DNA from: an uncultured Clostridia bacterium
GTDB taxonomy: Bacteria > Bacillota > Clostridia > Christensenellales > Aristaeellaceae
Direction: 5' to 3'
Assembly: GCA_934631985.1 (NCBI GenBank)
Contig: CAKTYE010000018.1
Coordinates: 1-37,993 of the forward strand
Length of the DNA stretch: 37,993 nt
Position 1 is the stretch's first letter. Every line of letters starts with the position of its first letter. Shown here piece after piece: positions 7,857-16,144 of the stretch. The notes under the pieces are model-generated. The model did no database searches and was not told where the DNA came from. It was given only the letters and a program-made list of their open reading frames with translations. Both the position numbers and the translations under genes were made by a program.

Positions 7857-9047
7857 TCAAATACGAATCAAAATCAGTTCCTGCTGCGGCGGAATGAGGA
7901 ATTCCGCGCCATGCTCGGTGACCACTACGTCCTCCTCGATGCCGATGCGGCCCTGCGGTACGTTGACGGAAGGCTCCACCGCAAAGGTGTTGCCTGCATC
8001 CAGCGGGGTATCGATCAGCGCGGGCATGTTGTAGCGGGGACGGCGGTTTGCCAGAATGGTGCCGCCGTCATGGGTCTGATGGCCCACCTGATGGCCCAGC
8101 GCAGCGTTCCAGGAATCAAAGCCCTCGTCCACGATCATGTGACGGGCCACCTGGTCCACCTGGAAGCCGGTCACACCGGGCTTCATGGCCTTTGCCGCCG
8201 CGGCGATGGCGTCTCGCACCAGATAGAAGGCCTTCTTCACGCTTTCGGGCGCGTCGGTCTCGTCATCCTTCAGGACGTAGTACATTCTTTGCAGGTCGCT
8301 GCAATAGCCGTCCTTGGACACGCCGTAGTCAATGTTGATGGTGTTGCCCTTCACAATGGGGGTCTCCACCACGCTCATGTGTCCGGAGGGAACGTTGGGG
8401 TCCACATCCACGCCGGGGCATTGGGCAGGCGTCCAGCTCATGCCGTAGCCATCGTTGTAGGCCACCTCATGCAGGAAGTTGAAAATATCCAGCGAGGTGG
8501 TGCCTTCCTTGCAGATGCTGGGAACCATGCGCATATACTTGTCCGCCTGACGGGCGCAGTCGCGAATTTTCTCCACCTGCGCGGGGGTCTTAATGCCCTT
8601 CACCTTGTTAACGATGGGGAAGGCGCTGACGATCTTGCCCTTAAAATTGCACTGCTTGAAGACCTTCTCCAGCATCTTGTACATGCCCACGGTCAGGCCG
8701 TCCGCCGCCGCGTCGTCGCTGGAATAATCCAGGGCCAGCACCTCGGGCTTCAGCCGGCCCAGCACCTCGGCAATGGTGTCCTCCATGGTGCCGGGATACA
8801 TGACCACCTCGTCAAAGCCCTTGATGAGCTTGTAGCCCTCCACATCCAGCGGGGATACGATAGCGATGGCTTTGCCGGTCTTGGTGAAGATCAGCGCCGT
8901 GGCGATAATAAAATCCAGATCGCCCAGCACATGCAGGATCGGCTCAGACTTCATGATGGTCTCCCGGCCCGTGATCAGCCAGGCGTCCACGTTCTGTTCC
9001 TTCAGCGCCGCATAAACGATGGGCAGCTTTTCCGCATTCAGTTCCAT
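7857..9047 (-). CDS. M24 family Xaa-Pro peptidase, copy B
   Basis: A 396-residue protein with the usual two-domain M24 layout. All five metal ligands are in place: Asp240 (NIDYG), Asp251 (CSDLQRMYY), His319 (LGHQVGHQTHDGG), Glu358 (FAVEPSV) and Glu372 (IGIEEDVVV). The His-rich HQVGHQTHDGG segment matches proline-specific aminopeptidase/dipeptidase relatives. It should split Xaa-Pro bonds in imported di- or oligopeptides. It is a close paralogue of the first gene of the operon (14814-15998), sharing the segments RMYY(V/L)L, HDGG, RPRYN/KPRYN and the C-terminal PPQQEL. Start ATG at 9047 has AGAGGTGG upstream. It follows oppA after a 177-base gap holding two hairpins. Confidence 0.92.
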   Translation of the reverse strand: MELNAEKLPIVYAALKEQNVDAWLITGRETIMKSEPILHVLGDLDFIIATALIFTKTGKAIAIVSPLDVEGYKLIKGFDEVVMYPGTMEDTIAEVLGRLKPEVLALDYSSDDAAADGLTVGMYKMLEKVFKQCNFKGKIVSAFPIVNKVKGIKTPAQVEKIRDCARQADKYMRMVPSICKEGTTSLDIFNFLHEVAYNDGYGMSWTPAQCPGVDVDPNVPSGHMSVVETPIVKGNTINIDYGVSKDGYCSDLQRMYYVLKDDETDAPESVKKAFYLVRDAIAAAAKAMKPGVTGFQVDQVARHMIVDEGFDSWNAALGHQVGHQTHDGGTILANRRPRYNMPALIDTPLDAGNTFAVEPSVNVPQGRIGIEEDVVVTEHGAEFLIPPQQELILIRI

Positions 9048-9116
9048 GTCGAACCACCTCTCTGTAAGCTTTAGATTTTCTTGTTAAGACGGCTGGGCGT
9101 AGCATGCGCAGGAAAC

Positions 9117-9178
9117 CGCCTTATCTCATTTTTCCATCGCAGGGGAAATTTTTCATGGACGAAAAATGAGATAAGGCG
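9117..9178 (-). promoter_or_regulatory. Large intercistronic inverted repeat downstream of oppA
   Basis: An 18-bp perfect inverted repeat (9117-9134 with 9161-9178) around a 26-base loop. It lies between oppA and the M24 peptidase gene, just after a smaller GC hairpin. Stable structures 3' of a binding-protein gene are known in other transport operons to raise its mRNA level over that of its neighbours. Confidence 0.8.
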
Positions 9179-9197
9179 CCCCGCCCGCAGGCGGGGC
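9178..9197 (-). terminator. GC hairpin after oppA, possible partial terminator
   Basis: GCCCCGCC (9178-9185) pairs perfectly with GGCGGGGC (9190-9197) around a CGCA loop. On the minus strand it is followed by a T-rich but interrupted tract (GCCTTATCTCATTTTT), so it may terminate only part of the transcripts. It is 28 bases after the oppA stop. Confidence 0.5.
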
Positions 9198-9224
9198 AGC
9201 CGTGAATATTACCGGGAAAGCGCC

Positions 9225-10886
9225 TTACTGCGCAACGGAGGCATAGGACACATAGGTGTGACCAACAGGGTCAAAGCCGATGCCGCTCATGTTCGGGTTG
9301 CACAGGTACAGGCTCTTGTAGCCGAACACGGGGATGGTGTAGGCCTTGGTTTCCACCAGGTAGGTCTCGGCGTCGTGCAGCTTCTGCAGGCGCTCCTTAG
9401 CGTCCAGGCAGGCCTCAGCGTCGGCGATCAGGCCGTCGTAGGTTTCGTCGGTCACCACGGGCTTCTGCTGCGCGGAGGAGATCAGCATGCACAGGAAGGT
9501 GGTGGGGTCCATGTAGTCGGCGGACATAGCGCCGCGGGCCAGCTCGTAGTTGCCGTTTTCGTCACGGTCTGCGAAGAACACCTTGACCTCCGCGGTCTCG
9601 AAGGTCACCTTGATGCCGACGGCCTTCCACTGCTCCTGCATGACCTGGGCAACGGTGTTGTGCATGTTGTTGGCGTTGTACTTGTATACCAGGGTCAGGG
9701 GCTGACCATCCTTGTCCACAAAGCCGTCGCCGTCGGTGTCGGTCCAGCCGGACTCCGCCAGCAGCGCCTTAGCCTGCTCGGGATCATAGGACACCAGGGG
9801 ATGCGCCTCGTCAGCCTCGGTACGGAAGTCGCCGTCCACGCCGGCAATGCCCTTGGGCACATAGCCGTACAGCGCGTAGTAAGCGTCGCCGGAATCCAGC
9901 GCTTCGCAGATCTGGTCACGATCCAAGGCCAGCTGCAGGGCGCGGCGGACGTTGTAATCGGTCAGGGCCTGCGCAGTGGACCAGTCGGCGCTGTTCATCT
10001 GCACATAGTAGTTGATCACGCTGTTGGTCTCGATCAGCTCGGGGCTGCCGGCATACAGCTTGGTTGCAACGGAAGCATCCACAGACAGGGCCAGGTCGAC
10101 CTCGCCGGTCTGGAAGGCCATCAGCTGCGCGTCCATGTCCTCCATGACCTTCAGCACGATGTTCTGGGTCTTCACCTTATCGGCGAACACGAAGAAATCG
10201 TTCTTCACAAAGGTCAACTCGCTGTTCATCTGCAGGGAAACGGGCTTGTAAGCGCCGTTCACGGGCATGTCAGCGTTCAGCGCCCAGGTGGACTCATGCT
10301 CGGTGGCAACGTCCGCACGCACAGCGGTGAACACGTTGCTGGCCAGCAGCAGGGGGTAGTAGGTGCAGGGCTTGGCCAGGGTGATGGTGACGGTGTTGGC
10401 CTCATCGTCGGCAACAATGCCGATGTCGGTCATGTCCGCCACATCCGCGCCTTCATACTTGTCGGCGTTCAGCACATAGTCCTTGATGAAGTAGCTGTAG
10501 TAGGACAGCGCGGAACCCATGCCCAGGGAACGCTTGGCGGCGAAGGCATAGTCGGAAGCCTTCACGTCCACACCGTCGCTCCACTTGTTGCCGTCCACCA
10601 GCTTCAGGGTGTAGGTCAGGCCATCCTCGCTGACGGTGTAGCTTTCGCAGGCGCCGTTCACCAGGTCGCCATTCTCATCCATGGTAAACAGGGGCAGATA
10701 GATCATCTGAATGGGGGTCTCGGAAACACTGTCCGTGGCAATGCTGGGGTCGAGCATTTCAGGTTCGCCGCCCAGGGCAACGGTGAAGGTATCCTTCACA
10801 GCGCCTTCGGCAGACGCGCCGCACACGGCCAGACTCATCATCATAACCGCCGCAAGAACCAGGGCAACCAGTTTCTTCGCTTTCAT
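9225..10886 (-). CDS. oppA: Oligopeptide ABC transporter substrate-binding protein (family 5)
   Basis: A 553-residue extracellular solute-binding protein, the usual OppA length. Residues 1-26 are a signal peptide. The mature part begins with the family signature TFTVALGGEPEMLDPSIATD, and contains VTITLAKPCTYYPLLLAS, the NYNVRRALQLALDR-type segment (DYNVRRALQLALDRDQI) and the late AYTIPVFGYKSLYL segment of family 5. It would deliver peptides to OppBCDF. The lipobox is poor: the only Cys is in SLAVCGASA with Val at -1, while ASA-EG looks like a signal peptidase I site, so membrane anchoring is uncertain. Start ATG has GAGGAGGAG upstream. It is 24 bases downstream of oppF and is followed by two hairpins. 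Confidence 0.93.
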   Translation of the reverse strand: MKAKKLVALVLAAVMMMSLAVCGASAEGAVKDTFTVALGGEPEMLDPSIATDSVSETPIQMIYLPLFTMDENGDLVNGACESYTVSEDGLTYTLKLVDGNKWSDGVDVKASDYAFAAKRSLGMGSALSYYSYFIKDYVLNADKYEGADVADMTDIGIVADDEANTVTITLAKPCTYYPLLLASNVFTAVRADVATEHESTWALNADMPVNGAYKPVSLQMNSELTFVKNDFFVFADKVKTQNIVLKVMEDMDAQLMAFQTGEVDLALSVDASVATKLYAGSPELIETNSVINYYVQMNSADWSTAQALTDYNVRRALQLALDRDQICEALDSGDAYYALYGYVPKGIAGVDGDFRTEADEAHPLVSYDPEQAKALLAESGWTDTDGDGFVDKDGQPLTLVYKYNANNMHNTVAQVMQEQWKAVGIKVTFETAEVKVFFADRDENGNYELARGAMSADYMDPTTFLCMLISSAQQKPVVTDETYDGLIADAEACLDAKERLQKLHDAETYLVETKAYTIPVFGYKSLYLCNPNMSGIGFDPVGHTYVSYASVAQ

Positions 10887-10910
10887 GGGTGTCTCCTCCT
10901 CTTTCTTTGC

Positions 10911-11897
10911 TTACCGTTCGTACAGGAAGCAAGATACTTGTCTATTGCCAAGCTGAACCGGCTGGGGCTTTTCCTCCAGGCACCGCTTCGTGGCCTTGGG
11001 GCAGCGCGTTGCGAACGGGCAGCCCTTGGGGGCGTGAATGGGGCTGGGGATTTCGCCCTCCAGAATGATTCTGGAACGGGACTTGGCTTTTTTCGGATCC
11101 GGAATCGGAACCGCAGACAACAATGCAATGGTATAGGGATGCAGGGGATTGCGGTATACGTCGTCGCTGGGGCCGCTTTCCACAATGTGTCCCAGATACA
11201 TCACGCCGATGCGGTCGGAAATGTGCTTCACCATGCTCAGGTCGTGGGCGATGAAAAGGTAGGACAGACCAACCTCGGCCTGAATCCTTTCCATCAGATT
11301 GACGACCTGCGCCTGAATGGACACGTCCAAAGCCGAAATCGGCTCATCGCAGACAATGAATTTGGGATTCAGCGCCAGCGAACGGGCAATACCGATGCGC
11401 TGCCGCTGACCGCCGGAAAACTCATGAGGATAGCGCCGCACATGGTCGGGCTTTAGGCCGACGATCTTCAGCAGCTCCACCACCCGGGCCTCCCGCTCCT
11501 CCTTGGTGTTGTAAATGTGGTGAATCTTCATGGGCTCGGCAATGATCTCACCGACGGTCTCCCGGGGATTCAGGGAGGCGTAGGGGTCCTGGAAGATCAT
11601 CTGCATGTCCTTGTGAAAGCTCTTGAGTGCCTTGCCCTTCAGCTGGGACACATCCTTGCCCATGAATTCCACAGAACCCTCGGTGGGCTTGTACAGCTTT
11701 ACGATGGTGCGGCCCAGGGTGCTTTTGCCGCAGCCGCTCTCGCCTACCAGGCCGAAGGTCTCATGGGGATACACGTCAAAGCTCACATCGTCCACGGCCT
11801 TGACGATCTGCTTGGGGGCGAACATGCCCTTGGTCACGTCAAAGTAGGTTTTCAGGCCGCGCACCTTCAGGATGGGATTTTCCTTCACTTCGCTCAT
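10911..11897 (-). CDS. oppF: Oligopeptide ABC transporter ATP-binding protein OppF
   Basis: A 328-residue ABC ATPase. Walker A is GESGCGKST (about 53-61), the Q-loop is MIFQDPYASLNPRE, the signature is FSGGQRQRIGIARSL, and Walker B is FIVCDEPISALD, followed by IAHDLSMVKHISDR with the switch His. The C-terminal segment PLHPYTIALLSAVP and CPFATRCPKATKRC belongs to the oligopeptide-transporter C-terminal extension, whose Cys cluster often binds an iron-sulfur centre in DppD/F relatives. It pairs with OppD to drive peptide uptake. Its start overlaps the oppD stop by four bases, giving coupled translation. Confidence 0.95.
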   Translation of the reverse strand: MSEVKENPILKVRGLKTYFDVTKGMFAPKQIVKAVDDVSFDVYPHETFGLVGESGCGKSTLGRTIVKLYKPTEGSVEFMGKDVSQLKGKALKSFHKDMQMIFQDPYASLNPRETVGEIIAEPMKIHHIYNTKEEREARVVELLKIVGLKPDHVRRYPHEFSGGQRQRIGIARSLALNPKFIVCDEPISALDVSIQAQVVNLMERIQAEVGLSYLFIAHDLSMVKHISDRIGVMYLGHIVESGPSDDVYRNPLHPYTIALLSAVPIPDPKKAKSRSRIILEGEIPSPIHAPKGCPFATRCPKATKRCLEEKPQPVQLGNRQVSCFLYER

Positions 11898-12901
11898 TTT
11901 TTCGCCACCCTCTCATCGTGCAGCCAGCACTTGCATTGATGCGTCTCGGAGAAAACGGTCTCGCCGGGCTTGTAATCCTTGCAGACCCGCATGGCTTTCT
12001 CGCACCGATCCACAAAGGGGCAGCCCTTGGGGGGATTGAGCAGGTCGGGCGGGGAGCCGGGGATGGGGGTCAGGGGCTTGTCCTCGTCCTCATCCATGTT
12101 GTTTACGCAGTTCAGCAGACCCACGGTATAGGGATGCTTGGGATTGTAGAAAATCTCCTCGTCCGTGCCGGTCTCCACGATCTCGCCGCCGTACATGATG
12201 TTGATACGGTCGCACAGCTTGGCGACAACGCCCAGGTCGTGGGAGATCATCACCACCGAGGAGCCTTCCTCCCGGCGGATGCTGTCAATCAGCTCCAGCA
12301 CCTGCGCTTGAATGGTCACGTCCAGCGCCGTGGTGGGTTCATCGGCAATGATGAGCTTGGGGTGGTTCGCCAGCGCAATGGCGATGACGATGCGCTGCCG
12401 CATGCCGCCGGAGAACTCGAAGGGATACTGGCGAATGCGCTTTTCCGGGGAGGGGATGCCCACCTGCTCCATCAGCTTCAGCGCACGGGCCTTGGCCTCG
12501 GCGCGGGTCAGGCCCTTGACGTGGTTCATCATCGGCTCGACCAGCTGCGTCTCAATGCGAAGCACCGGGTTCAGGAAGGTCATGGGGTCCTGGAAAATCA
12601 TGCCCATGGTGTTGCCGCGAATGCCGCGCATCACCTTTTCATATTCACGCTTGCTGCGGAAGGCGTTGCGGGAAATTTCCTGCCCGTCAAACATGACGCT
12701 TGCACCTTCCTTGGTCACGCCGTTATCCGCCAGCAGCCCCATGATGGTGTACATGGACACGCTCTTGCCGGAGCCGGACTCGCCCACGATGCCCAGCACC
12801 TCGCCGGCGTTCACATGAAAGCTCACGTCCCGCACGGCCTTGACCATGCCCTGATCCGTATAAAATTCGGTGGATAGATGATTGACCTCCAACAGTGCCA
12901 T
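11894..12901 (-). CDS. oppD: Oligopeptide ABC transporter ATP-binding protein OppD
   Basis: A 335-residue ABC ATPase. Walker A is GESGSGKS, the Q-loop is GMIFQDPMTFLNP, the signature is FSGGMRQRIVIAIAL, Walker B is LIIADEPTTALD, and the H-loop is MISHDLGVVAKLCD. The OppD-type tail NPKHPYTVGLLNCVN and GCPFVDRCEKAM with its Cys residues is present. It forms the ATPase heterodimer with OppF on the inner face of the membrane. The start ATG at 12901 has GGAGGAGG upstream. It is 15 bases downstream of oppC. Confidence 0.95.
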   Translation of the reverse strand: MALLEVNHLSTEFYTDQGMVKAVRDVSFHVNAGEVLGIVGESGSGKSVSMYTIMGLLADNGVTKEGASVMFDGQEISRNAFRSKREYEKVMRGIRGNTMGMIFQDPMTFLNPVLRIETQLVEPMMNHVKGLTRAEAKARALKLMEQVGIPSPEKRIRQYPFEFSGGMRQRIVIAIALANHPKLIIADEPTTALDVTIQAQVLELIDSIRREEGSSVVMISHDLGVVAKLCDRINIMYGGEIVETGTDEEIFYNPKHPYTVGLLNCVNNMDEDEDKPLTPIPGSPPDLLNPPKGCPFVDRCEKAMRVCKDYKPGETVFSETHQCKCWLHDERVAKK

Positions 12902-12916
12902 GGTTCATCCTCCTCC

Positions 12917-13864
12917 TTATTTCTTCAGCGAGAATGCCTCGCCGATGCCGTCGCCGATGAAGTTGAGCGAAAGCACGGTCAGGCAAATCGCGGCAATGGG
13001 CCAAATGATCTGCACGGGATAGGTGAACACCAGGCTGCGGCATTCATTCGCCAGCAGGCCCCAGCTGGATTCGGGGGCGGTGATGCCGATGCCCACGAAG
13101 CTGAGGAACGCCTCGGTGAAGATGGCGGAGGGAACCATCATGGTCAGGCAGACGATGATGGGGCCCAGGGCGTTCACGATCAAATGCTTGAACAGAATGC
13201 GCTTGCGGGAGGCGCCGATGACCTGCGCTGCCAGGGAGAATTCCATCTCCTTCAGGGACATGACCTGCGTGCGCACCTGACGGGCCATCTGCACCCACGA
13301 GGTAATGCTGATGGCGATCAGCATGCTCTGCACGTTGTTGCCGAACACCATCAGGATCAGGATGATGTACAGCAGGTCCGGCACGGAGTAGATCACGTCG
13401 ATGATACGCATCATGATGTTGTCCACCTTGCCGCCGAAGTAGCCTGCGATGCCGCCGTACAGGATGCCGATGCACAGGTTGATGGCGGCGGCGGCAAAGC
13501 CGATGGACAGGGAGATGCGGCCGCCGTACATCACGCGGACGAGGATGTCGCGGCCCAGTTTATCGGTGCCGAAGGGATGCTCCCAGCTGGGCATCAGGTT
13601 CTTGTTGGCAAGATCCTGTCCGTCGTAGGTGTAGGGGGAAAGCGCAGGCACCAGGATGACGCACAGCACCATCAGCGCCAAGAAGATCAGGCCGCCCACC
13701 GCCAGCTTGTTTTTGCGGAACTTGCGCCAGGTGTCCTGCAAAAAGGACTTCGGCTCAATGGCGATAAACTCGGAATTTTTTTCGCTGTCCGGCAGCTTTT
13801 CCAGCATGTGTGCATCCAGCACGGGCGGCTGTTCCACCGGGGCAGCATGTACGGTATTCTGCAT
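12917..13864 (-). CDS. oppC: Oligopeptide ABC transporter permease OppC
   Basis: A 315-residue membrane protein with an N-terminal cytoplasmic segment, a first helix (KLAVGGLIFLALMVLCVILV) and about five more. The segment HPFGTDKLGRDILVRVMYGGR is the OppC/DppC signature and the EAA-loop segment EFSLAAQVIGASRKRILFKH contacts the ATPases. SFVGIGITAPESSWG is also typical. I chose the ATG at 13864 because AAAGGAGGGAC lies just upstream; the longer frame starting at 13888 has no ribosome site. It overlaps nothing and lies 13 bases after oppB. Confidence 0.95.
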   Translation of the reverse strand: MQNTVHAAPVEQPPVLDAHMLEKLPDSEKNSEFIAIEPKSFLQDTWRKFRKNKLAVGGLIFLALMVLCVILVPALSPYTYDGQDLANKNLMPSWEHPFGTDKLGRDILVRVMYGGRISLSIGFAAAAINLCIGILYGGIAGYFGGKVDNIMMRIIDVIYSVPDLLYIILILMVFGNNVQSMLIAISITSWVQMARQVRTQVMSLKEMEFSLAAQVIGASRKRILFKHLIVNALGPIIVCLTMMVPSAIFTEAFLSFVGIGITAPESSWGLLANECRSLVFTYPVQIIWPIAAICLTVLSLNFIGDGIGEAFSLKK

Positions 13865-13877
13865 GAGCGTCCCTCCT

Positions 13878-14801
13878 TTACTTGTCAAACTTGATCCGCG
13901 GGTCGATCAGCGCTGCGACCACGTCGGAGACCAGATTCATCAGGATCATCAGTGCGCCCAGGAAAATGGTCAGGCCCATGATCAGCGTGTAGTCACGGTT
14001 GCTGACGGAGCTGACAAATTCCTTGCCGATGCCGGGGATGGAGAACAGCGTCTCAATAACGAAGGAGCCGGTGAGCAGGCCCACCAGCATGGGGCCGCAG
14101 TAGGTGACCACGGGCAGCAGCGCGTTCTTCAGGCCGTGCTTGAGAATGACCATCAGGTTGCTGGTGCCCTTGGAACGGGCCAGGGTGATGTAGTCCTTGT
14201 TCATCACGTCTGTCAGGGAGCTGCGGGTCAGGCGGGTGATCATGGAAATGGGGCTGAGGGCCAGGGCAAACGCCGGCAGAATATAGTGCTTGGGGGTGCT
14301 GAGGCCCGCCAGCGGCAGCCACTTCAAATTCACGCCGAACAGGATCATCGCCAGCATGGCCAGCAGGAAGCTGGGGAAGCTCACGCCGAAGGTGGCAAGA
14401 ATGGTGATGATGCTGTTTGCCACGCGGCTTTTGGTCAGCGCCGACACCATGCCGAAGCCGATGCCCACCACCAGCGCAATGACGAAGGCCACCGCGCCCA
14501 GCCGTGCCGTCACGGGCGCATCCTGCGCAATGATGGAGATGACGGTCTGACCGGTCTTCTTAATGGACTCGCCGAAGTTGCCCTGCAGCGCATTGCCCAT
14601 GTAGGTCAGGTATTGCTCCAGAATGGGCTTGTCCAGACCGTACTGCTCGTTGAGCTTTTCCATCTGCGAGGGGGACATGGCTTTATTCTCCCGGGAAAAG
14701 GGGTTGCCGGGGATTGCCTTCATCATAAAGAAGGTGATGGTTGCCAGCACCAGCAGGGCCACAACGCCCATCAGCAGGCGCTTGACGATGTATTTACCCA
14801 T
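13878..14801 (-). CDS. oppB: Oligopeptide ABC transporter permease OppB
   Basis: A 307-residue membrane protein with the N-terminal helix KRLLMGVVALLVLATITFFM followed by the periplasmic-type PGNPFS segment, then five more helices. The EAA-loop DYITLARSKGTSNLMVILKHGLKN and the motifs ETLFSIPGIGKEFVSSVSNRDY match OppB/DppB. It forms the channel with OppC. The ATG at 14801 has AAGGAGAG upstream. It lies 12 bases after the first M24 peptidase gene, so uptake and hydrolysis genes are transcribed together. Confidence 0.95.
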   Translation of the reverse strand: MGKYIVKRLLMGVVALLVLATITFFMMKAIPGNPFSRENKAMSPSQMEKLNEQYGLDKPILEQYLTYMGNALQGNFGESIKKTGQTVISIIAQDAPVTARLGAVAFVIALVVGIGFGMVSALTKSRVANSIITILATFGVSFPSFLLAMLAMILFGVNLKWLPLAGLSTPKHYILPAFALALSPISMITRLTRSSLTDVMNKDYITLARSKGTSNLMVILKHGLKNALLPVVTYCGPMLVGLLTGSFVIETLFSIPGIGKEFVSSVSNRDYTLIMGLTIFLGALMILMNLVSDVVAALIDPRIKFDK

Positions 14802-14813
14802 GCTTCTCTCTCC

Positions 14814-15998
14814 TTAGCCAATCAAGTACAGCTCCTGCTGCGGGGGTACCAGGAATTCCGCGTGATCCTTGCGGACGACCACGTCCTCCTCCAGGCCCAC
14901 ATGCCCGCGGCTGGTCTCTACGCCGGGCTCCAGCGTGAAGCAGAAGCCCTCGCGCAGGGGGGTGTCGATCAGGTCGGGGCGGTTGTAACGGGGCTTGCGC
15001 GGTCCCAGCAGCGGGCCGCCGTCGTGGGCCACACGCCCGATCTGATGGCCCGTGGCGAAACCGTAGGAATCATAGCCGCCTGCCAGAATGTTGTCCCGGC
15101 ACACGGTGTCCACCTGATTGCCGGTCACACCGGGCTTCAGAAAGTCCGCCGCCATCTGAATGCTGTCCCGCACACAGTAGAAGGCCTTCTTGACCTCCTC
15201 GGGCGCGTCGGTCTCACCGGGCTGAAGCAGGTAATACATGCGCTGCATGTCGCTGCTGTAGCCGTCCACCATGATGCCGAAGTCCACATTCACCACGTCG
15301 CCGGCCTTCACGGGGAAATCCGGCGCACCCATGTGACCGTTGGGGCAGCCGAAGCCGCTGAACACGCCGGGGTTGCAGGACGCGGGCCAGGAGTAGCCCA
15401 CATGGCGGCGCTTGACCTCCTCGGTGAAGAAGGCGTAAATGTCCTTGCAGTTCATGCCGGGACGAATAAAGTCCTTCGCCGCGTCGAAAATTTCCTGGGT
15501 GATCTCGCAGGCGCGGCGCATTTTGCGCAGCTCCTCTTCATTCTTAATTCCCTTCACCAGATTGACGATGGGCTGCGCGGAAACGACCTCGCCCTGGAAG
15601 CCCGCCACCTCGAAGGCCTCCTGCAGCAGCTTGTACATGCCCATGGACAGGCCGTCGCTGGCAGGATTGTTTTCGGAGAAATCCAGCGCAATGCGTTTGG
15701 GTGCCTTCTTGGCAATGTATTCGCCCAGGGACTGGGTGAAGCTCACCGGGAAGGAGATGGTCTCGGTGAACACCCCAGCGTTGATGTAGCCGTTCACATC
15801 CAGGGGCGTGCATACGGCGCAGGAGGTGCGATCGCGGTTGAACACCAGCGCGGTGCGTCCAATGAACTCCGCATCGCCCATAACGTCCAGCACAGGCTCG
15901 CCGTTCGTTGCGGATTCCTGTCCGGCGACGATCCACATGTCCAAGTCGTTTTCTTCCAGCGCCTGGTATGCAATCTCGATCTTTTCCTTGTAAAACAT
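14814..15998 (-). CDS. M24 family Xaa-Pro peptidase, copy A (first gene of the operon)
   Basis: A 394-residue protein with all M24 ligands: Asp239 (NVDFG), Asp250 (SSDMQRMYY), His318 (TGHQIGRVAHDGG), Glu357 (FTLEPGVE) and Glu371 (LEEDVVV). Layout and spacing match copy B at 7857-9047 almost residue for residue, so the two arose by duplication, but in copy A the segment is HQIGRVAHDGG rather than HQVGHQTHDGG, which may alter specificity. It is probably a cytosolic dipeptidase or aminopeptidase for Xaa-Pro peptides. It is the first gene after the operon promoter, with GGAGGAG upstream of the ATG at 15998 and an approximately 140-base structured leader. Confidence 0.92.
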   Translation of the reverse strand: MFYKEKIEIAYQALEENDLDMWIVAGQESATNGEPVLDVMGDAEFIGRTALVFNRDRTSCAVCTPLDVNGYINAGVFTETISFPVSFTQSLGEYIAKKAPKRIALDFSENNPASDGLSMGMYKLLQEAFEVAGFQGEVVSAQPIVNLVKGIKNEEELRKMRRACEITQEIFDAAKDFIRPGMNCKDIYAFFTEEVKRRHVGYSWPASCNPGVFSGFGCPNGHMGAPDFPVKAGDVVNVDFGIMVDGYSSDMQRMYYLLQPGETDAPEEVKKAFYCVRDSIQMAADFLKPGVTGNQVDTVCRDNILAGGYDSYGFATGHQIGRVAHDGGPLLGPRKPRYNRPDLIDTPLREGFCFTLEPGVETSRGHVGLEEDVVVRKDHAEFLVPPQQELYLIG

Positions 15999-16073
15999 CG
16001 TCTGCTCCTCCTGCCTTCCTTTGCCCCCACCGTGAACGATTTTCGCATAAGCACGAATCTTTGCGGAGGTTGC

Positions 16074-16137
16074 CTGTGAATGATACGGATATTGTGGAAA
16101 TTCACAGCCGCCTGTGGAACCACACGGGGCTGTGAAT
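16074..16137 (-). promoter_or_regulatory. Operator-like near-palindrome and alternating inverted repeats in the operon leader
   Basis: Positions 16101-16136 form a 36-bp near-palindrome (15 of 18 pairs), with outer arms TTCACAGCC/GGCTGTGAA and inner arms TGTGG/CCACA. The octamer CTGTGAAT occurs at 16074-16081 and 16130-16137, and its complement ATTCACAG at 16100-16107, so the middle copy can pair with either outer copy, not both at once. The palindrome starts about two bases after the likely transcription start. Confidence 0.65.
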
Positions 16138-16144
16138 GAAATTA

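Noticed and set aside
3716..7897. Very long plus-strand frame (1393 codons) antisense to gmk, pepD and the S9 gene
   Set aside because: It is rich in His, Gln, Val and Gly, as expected for the reverse of GC3-rich coding sequence, has no family motif, and lies opposite well-supported genes.
9081..11456. Long plus-strand frame opposite oppA and oppF
   Set aside because: Shadow of the real minus-strand genes, with biased composition and no recognisable domain.
13656..16079. Long plus-strand frame opposite oppC, oppB and M24 copy A
   Set aside because: Antisense shadow; no ribosome site and no domain.
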